Assembly (NCBI GenBank): GCA_963824085.1
Contig: CAWGNT010000023.1
Location: 186,001 to 250,000 of the forward strand
Direction: 5' to 3'
DNA length: 64,000 nucleotides
DNA from: JARRNE01 sp963824085
Lineage (GTDB): Bacteria > Pseudomonadota > Gammaproteobacteria > Chromatiales > Chromatiaceae
Shown: one piece after another, positions 60,895 through 64,000 of the stretch
Position numbering within the stretch: position 1 is the first letter of the stretch
How the letters are laid out: each line of letters begins with the position of its first letter
Notes under the pieces: model-generated
Seen by the model: the letters and a program-made list of their open reading frames with translations, nothing else
Databases searched by the model: none
Told to the model about the DNA's origin: nothing
Translations under genes and position numbers: made by a program

Positions 60895-62436
60895 TCACCA
60901 CGTTTGGTTCGCCTTGAAGTCCTTCAAGGCGGCGTGCAAAGCCTGCTCAATCTCCGGGTTGTAGTCCCCCGTGCTGTTGATCTTCTCCAGCAGCTCGCCA
61001 TGGGCCGTCTTGATGAAGGTCTGCAGGGCGCGCTCGAAGTCGACGACCTTCTTGACGTCGACATCGTCGAGATAACCCTCGTTCACCGCGAACAGGGACA
61101 CGGCCATCTGGCCGACACTCATGGGCGAGTACTGCGGCTGCTTCATGAGCTCGGTGACACGCTCGCCCCGCTGAAGCTGCTTTCTGGTCGCCTCATCCAG
61201 GTCGGACGCAAACTGCGAGAAGGCGGCAAGCTCCCGGTATTGCGCCAACGCCAAGCGCACGCCGCCGCCCAGCTTCTTGATCACCTTGGTCTGGGCCGCA
61301 CCGCCCACGCGAGACACCGAGAGGCCGGCGTTGATGGCCGGCCGAATGCCGGCGTTGAAGAGGTCGGTCTCCAGAAAGATCTGGCCGTCGGTGATGGAGA
61401 TCACGTTGGTAGGGACGAAGGCCGACACGTCACCTGCCTGGGTCTCGATGATTGGCAGGGCGGTGAGGGACCCCGTCTTGCCCTTTATCTTACCCCCCGT
61501 GACCTCCTCGACATAGTGGGCGTTCACTCGCGCAGCGCGCTCCAATAGCCGCGAGTGCAAGTAGAACACGTCGCCGGGATAGGCTTCACGGCCAGGCGGA
61601 CGCCGGAGGAGGAGCGACACCTGGCGATAGGCCCATGCCTGCTTGGTGAGGTCGTCGTAAATGATCAGGGCGTCTTCCCCGCGGTCCCGGAAGTACTCGC
61701 CCATGGCACAGCCGGCATACGGCGCAATGAACTGCATGGCCGCCGATTCCGCAGCCGCCGCGGCGACGATGATGGTGTGCTCCATGGCGCCGTGCTCTTC
61801 GAGCTTGCGAACCACGGCCGCAATGGAGGAGTTTTTCTGACCCACCGCCACATAGATGCACTTAACGCCGCTTCCTTTCTGGTTGATGATGGTGTCGAGC
61901 GCCACCGCGGTCTTACCGGTCTGGCGGTCTCCGATGATGAGCTCGCGCTGCCCGCGCCCGATCGGCACCATGGCGTCGATCGACTTGAGACCGGTCTGAA
62001 CCGGTTGGTCCACGGACTTACGGGTGATGACACCCGGCGCGACCTTTTCGATAGGGGAAGTGACCTTCGTCTCAATAGGTCCCTTGCCGTCAATAGCGCT
62101 GCCCAGAGAATCCACCACCCGACCAAGCAGGGCCTCCCCTACCGGGACTTCCAGCACACGGCCGGTGCAGCGCACCCAATCCCCTTCGGAGAGGTGCTCG
62201 TACTCTCCAAGCACCACCGCGCCCACTGAATCGCGCTCCAGGTTCAGCGCCAGCCCGAACGTATTGCGCGGGAACTCCAGCATCTCATACGACATCGCAT
62301 CCGAAAGGCCATGGACGCGAACGATGCCGTCACCTACGCTGACGATGGTGCCTTCGGTGCGGGCCTCGGTCTTTAGCTCGAATTGCTCGATCTTCTGCTT
62401 GATGAGATCGCTGATCTCGGAGGGGTTCAGTTGCAT
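60895..62436 (-). CDS. atpA: F-type ATP synthase alpha subunit
   Basis: Non-catalytic nucleotide-binding subunit, 513 residues. It starts MQLNPSEISDLIKQKIEQFE; P-loop GDRQTGKTAVALDTIINQKG; ALIIYDDLTKQAWAYRQVSL; LLRRPPGREAYPGDVFYLHS; arginine-finger region GLSVSRVGGAAQTKVIKKLG. It lies 13 bp after atpH. Confidence 0.97.
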   Translation of the reverse strand: MQLNPSEISDLIKQKIEQFELKTEARTEGTIVSVGDGIVRVHGLSDAMSYEMLEFPRNTFGLALNLERDSVGAVVLGEYEHLSEGDWVRCTGRVLEVPVGEALLGRVVDSLGSAIDGKGPIETKVTSPIEKVAPGVITRKSVDQPVQTGLKSIDAMVPIGRGQRELIIGDRQTGKTAVALDTIINQKGSGVKCIYVAVGQKNSSIAAVVRKLEEHGAMEHTIIVAAAAAESAAMQFIAPYAGCAMGEYFRDRGEDALIIYDDLTKQAWAYRQVSLLLRRPPGREAYPGDVFYLHSRLLERAARVNAHYVEEVTGGKIKGKTGSLTALPIIETQAGDVSAFVPTNVISITDGQIFLETDLFNAGIRPAINAGLSVSRVGGAAQTKVIKKLGGGVRLALAQYRELAAFSQFASDLDEATRKQLQRGERVTELMKQPQYSPMSVGQMAVSLFAVNEGYLDDVDVKKVVDFERALQTFIKTAHGELLEKINSTGDYNPEIEQALHAALKDFKANQTW

Positions 62437-62449
62437 GGCGGTGTCCCGT

Positions 62450-62989
62450 TCAAGTTTGCAATTCGTTAGCCAACCTTTGGAGCTTGCCGCGGATGGATCC
62501 GTCGATCACCAGGTCCCCGGCCCTTATCTCGATGCCACCCAGGAGAGATGGGTCCTTCTCGACCGTCAACTCGATCTGCCCCCCCAGCCGCTTCTTGAGG
62601 GCCTCTGTCAGTGCCTTCTGCTGCGTGGCGTTGACCGCGTAGGCGCTGCGGATATGCACCCGCCGCAGGCCCTGGTGCTCGACCCTCAGGGCCTCGAACA
62701 CACGCGCAATCTCGCCGGTCACGGCCAGCCGGTTGTTTGCCGCGAGCAGGCTGACGAGGTTCTTTGCCTCGACCGTCAGGGCGTCGCCGGCGATCTCCAG
62801 GACTAAATCGCGCAATCGCGCGCGCGGGACGTTCGGGTTGGCAATCTGGTGCGCCAAGTCCGCGTTCTCGGTGATGGCCCCGAGGAGGGTAAGTGCGTCG
62901 GACCAGGCGTCCAGCTGGTCGGTCTCCAGGGCGCGCTCGAACACCGCCTGGGCATAAGGCCGCGCAATGGTGGTGATGTCTCCGGCCAT
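62450..62989 (-). CDS. atpH: F-type ATP synthase delta subunit
   Basis: A 179-residue peripheral-stalk subunit (OSCP-like). TIARPYAQAVFERALETDQL, NLVSLLAANNRLAVTGEIAR and the C-terminal KDPSLLGGIEIRAGDLVIDG, SIRGKLQRLANELQT. It lies 9 bp after atpF. Confidence 0.95.
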   Translation of the reverse strand: MAGDITTIARPYAQAVFERALETDQLDAWSDALTLLGAITENADLAHQIANPNVPRARLRDLVLEIAGDALTVEAKNLVSLLAANNRLAVTGEIARVFEALRVEHQGLRRVHIRSAYAVNATQQKALTEALKKRLGGQIELTVEKDPSLLGGIEIRAGDLVIDGSIRGKLQRLANELQT

Positions 62990-62998
62990 AGACTCGCC

Positions 62999-63469
62999 TT
63001 AGATCTGCTTGGCAAAGGACTCGACGATCGACTTGTGCGCAGCGGCATTGATCTCCTTCTCCAAGATCTTCCCCGCCGCCGCTACGGCCAGGTCCGCGAC
63101 CTTGACCCGAAGATCCTCGCGCGCACGGTTGGTCTCCCGCTCGATCTCCGCCTGGGCCGCGGCAACCAAGCGCGCACCCTCCGCGCGGGCGTCCTGTTTC
63201 GCCTCATCAATGATCTCGGTGCCGCGCCGCTGGGCCTGGTTGACGATCTCCGCCGCCTGCACCTTGGCCTGGTGCATGATCTCAGTCGCACGCTTTCGCC
63301 CGAGCTCCTGCTCATGATGACCGCGCTCGGCGGCAGCGAGCCCCTCGGCGATCTTCGCCTTACGGTCCTGAAGTGCCTTGACGATGGGGTTCCAGACATA
63401 TGTCATGGTGAACCACACGAACACCGCGAAGGCGATCATCTGACCGATAAGTGTCAAATTGAAGTTCAT
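62999..63469 (-). CDS. atpF: F-type ATP synthase subunit b
   Basis: A 156-residue stator. N-terminal membrane helix (NFNLTLIGQMIAFAVFVWFT), TYVWNPIVKALQDRKAKIAE, then a long charged coiled coil rich in Ala, Glu and Arg. It lies 54 bp after atpE. Confidence 0.95.
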   Translation of the reverse strand: MNFNLTLIGQMIAFAVFVWFTMTYVWNPIVKALQDRKAKIAEGLAAAERGHHEQELGRKRATEIMHQAKVQAAEIVNQAQRRGTEIIDEAKQDARAEGARLVAAAQAEIERETNRAREDLRVKVADLAVAAAGKILEKEINAAAHKSIVESFAKQI

Positions 63470-63523
63470 CTTAGCGTCTCGCTGCGAGGGTTATAGGACG
63501 AAACGGCCGGAGGCCGCGCCGTG

Positions 63524-63775
63524 CTAGGCAGCGAACATCAGGTACAACCCCATCGCGATAGCGATGACGGGAAGAGCGTCCACGAGGCCCATTACGATGA
63601 AGAACTGCGTTCGCAACAAAGGAATCAGCTCGGGCTGACGGGCCGCGCCCTCCAGAAAACGGCCGCCCAACACGCCGATGCCGACACCGGCGCCAACGGC
63701 ACCCAGACCGAGCATGAGACCCGCACCGATGAATTTGATGGCAAGTGCGAATGCTTGTGCGACTTCGAGCTCCAT
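63524..63775 (-). CDS. atpE: F-type ATP synthase subunit c
   Basis: An 83-residue hairpin proteolipid of the rotor ring. The first helix is glycine-rich (GAVGAGVGIGVLGGRFLEGA), then the polar loop ARQPELIPLLRTQFFIVMGL, then the ion-binding acidic residue in VDALPVIAIAMGLYLMFAA. Nothing suggests sodium coupling, but it was not tested. ATG 63775. Confidence 0.95.
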   Translation of the reverse strand: MELEVAQAFALAIKFIGAGLMLGLGAVGAGVGIGVLGGRFLEGAARQPELIPLLRTQFFIVMGLVDALPVIAIAMGLYLMFAA

Positions 63776-63815
63776 GATTTCCCCCGTGGGTAGGTGAATA
63801 GCCTAGAAAAACCGC

Positions 63816-64000
63816 TCAGTGAGCCTCTTGGTGGGCCATGTCCAGGTAGACGATGGTCAGCACCATGAAGATGAAGGCCTGCAGCGTGATGATGAGGATG
63901 TGGAATACGGCCCAGACGAATTGCAGCCCGCCGGCGGATACGCCCATTCCCACGCCCCCGCTGTACATGAGCGCGATGAGGATGAAGATCATCTCCCCCG
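63816..64000 (-). CDS. atpB: F-type ATP synthase subunit a (C-terminal part)
   Basis: Only the last 61 codons are in the window; the 5' part runs off the end. The residues read GEMIFILIALMYSGGVGMGV, SAGGLQFVWAVFHILIITLQ, AFIFMVLTIVYLDMAHQEAH and stop, the conserved C-terminal membrane helices of AtpB. It is the most upstream atp gene visible, 40 bp before atpE. Confidence 0.95.
   Translation of the reverse strand, partial: GEMIFILIALMYSGGVGMGVSAGGLQFVWAVFHILIITLQAFIFMVLTIVYLDMAHQEAH

Overview
The window is GC-rich DNA with dense, often overlapping genes. It reads as a chromosome segment of a sulfur-oxidising gammaproteobacterium, most likely Chromatiales-like. Evidence: aprBA (adenylylsulfate reductase), a Gly/Tyr/Trp-repeat sulfur globule protein and a second globule-protein-like gene, hydrogenase maturation genes, and a block (pilG to chpC on one side; gshB-tonB-algH-ruvX-pyrR-pyrB-pyrC' on the other) in the order known from Pseudomonas aeruginosa. 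The exact genus cannot be read from the sequence.

Layout. 0-4 kb: glycogen phosphorylase (5' end missing) and glutamate dehydrogenase, then a 101-nt palindromic repeat. 4-7.3 kb: speA-hypA-hypB. 7.4-15.7 kb: two exported repeat-rich globule-type proteins bracket a membrane methyltransferase-like gene and a translationally coupled three-gene operon (membrane pentaheme cytochrome c with TPRs, FG-GAP/ASPIC-UnbV propeller protein, exported TPR protein). This operon is the best candidate for an undescribed system. 15.9-24.8 kb: phosphofructokinase, a DUF302 protein, a YkgJ-type cysteine-cluster protein, aprBA with a convincing promoter and terminator, a divergent thioredoxin-HEAT fusion, bioA and rsmE. 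24.9-34.5 kb (minus strand): the Pil/Chp chemosensory cluster pilG-pilH-pilI-pilJ-chpA-chpC, without pilK and chpB. 35-43 kb (plus strand): gshB, an unusual apbE, tonB, a second copy of the 101-nt repeat, algH, ruvX, pyrR, pyrB, a non-catalytic pyrC' and a pyrK-like gene. 43-45.3 kb: pilT-pilU. 45.6-49.2 kb: hupK-hypC-hypD-hypE.

50.7-53.7 kb is a decayed accessory island. It holds a brxE gene, a 3'-truncated brxA-like gene, a fragment of an AlbA/HATPase protein, an intact Uma2-type nuclease gene and the 5' fragment of a Lhr-like helicase. Palindromic dispersed repeats lie between them. The gene order suggests the two ends of a type 6 BREX operon whose core has been lost. 54-64 kb (minus strand): glmS-glmU, a SlyD-like FKBP prolyl isomerase and the F-type ATP synthase operon atpBEFHAGDC (atpB cut by the window end).

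Together the genes describe a motile (twitching), glycogen-storing, sulfur-oxidising bacterium with [NiFe]-hydrogenase assembly. No tRNA, rRNA, CRISPR array, intact transposase or phage gene was seen.
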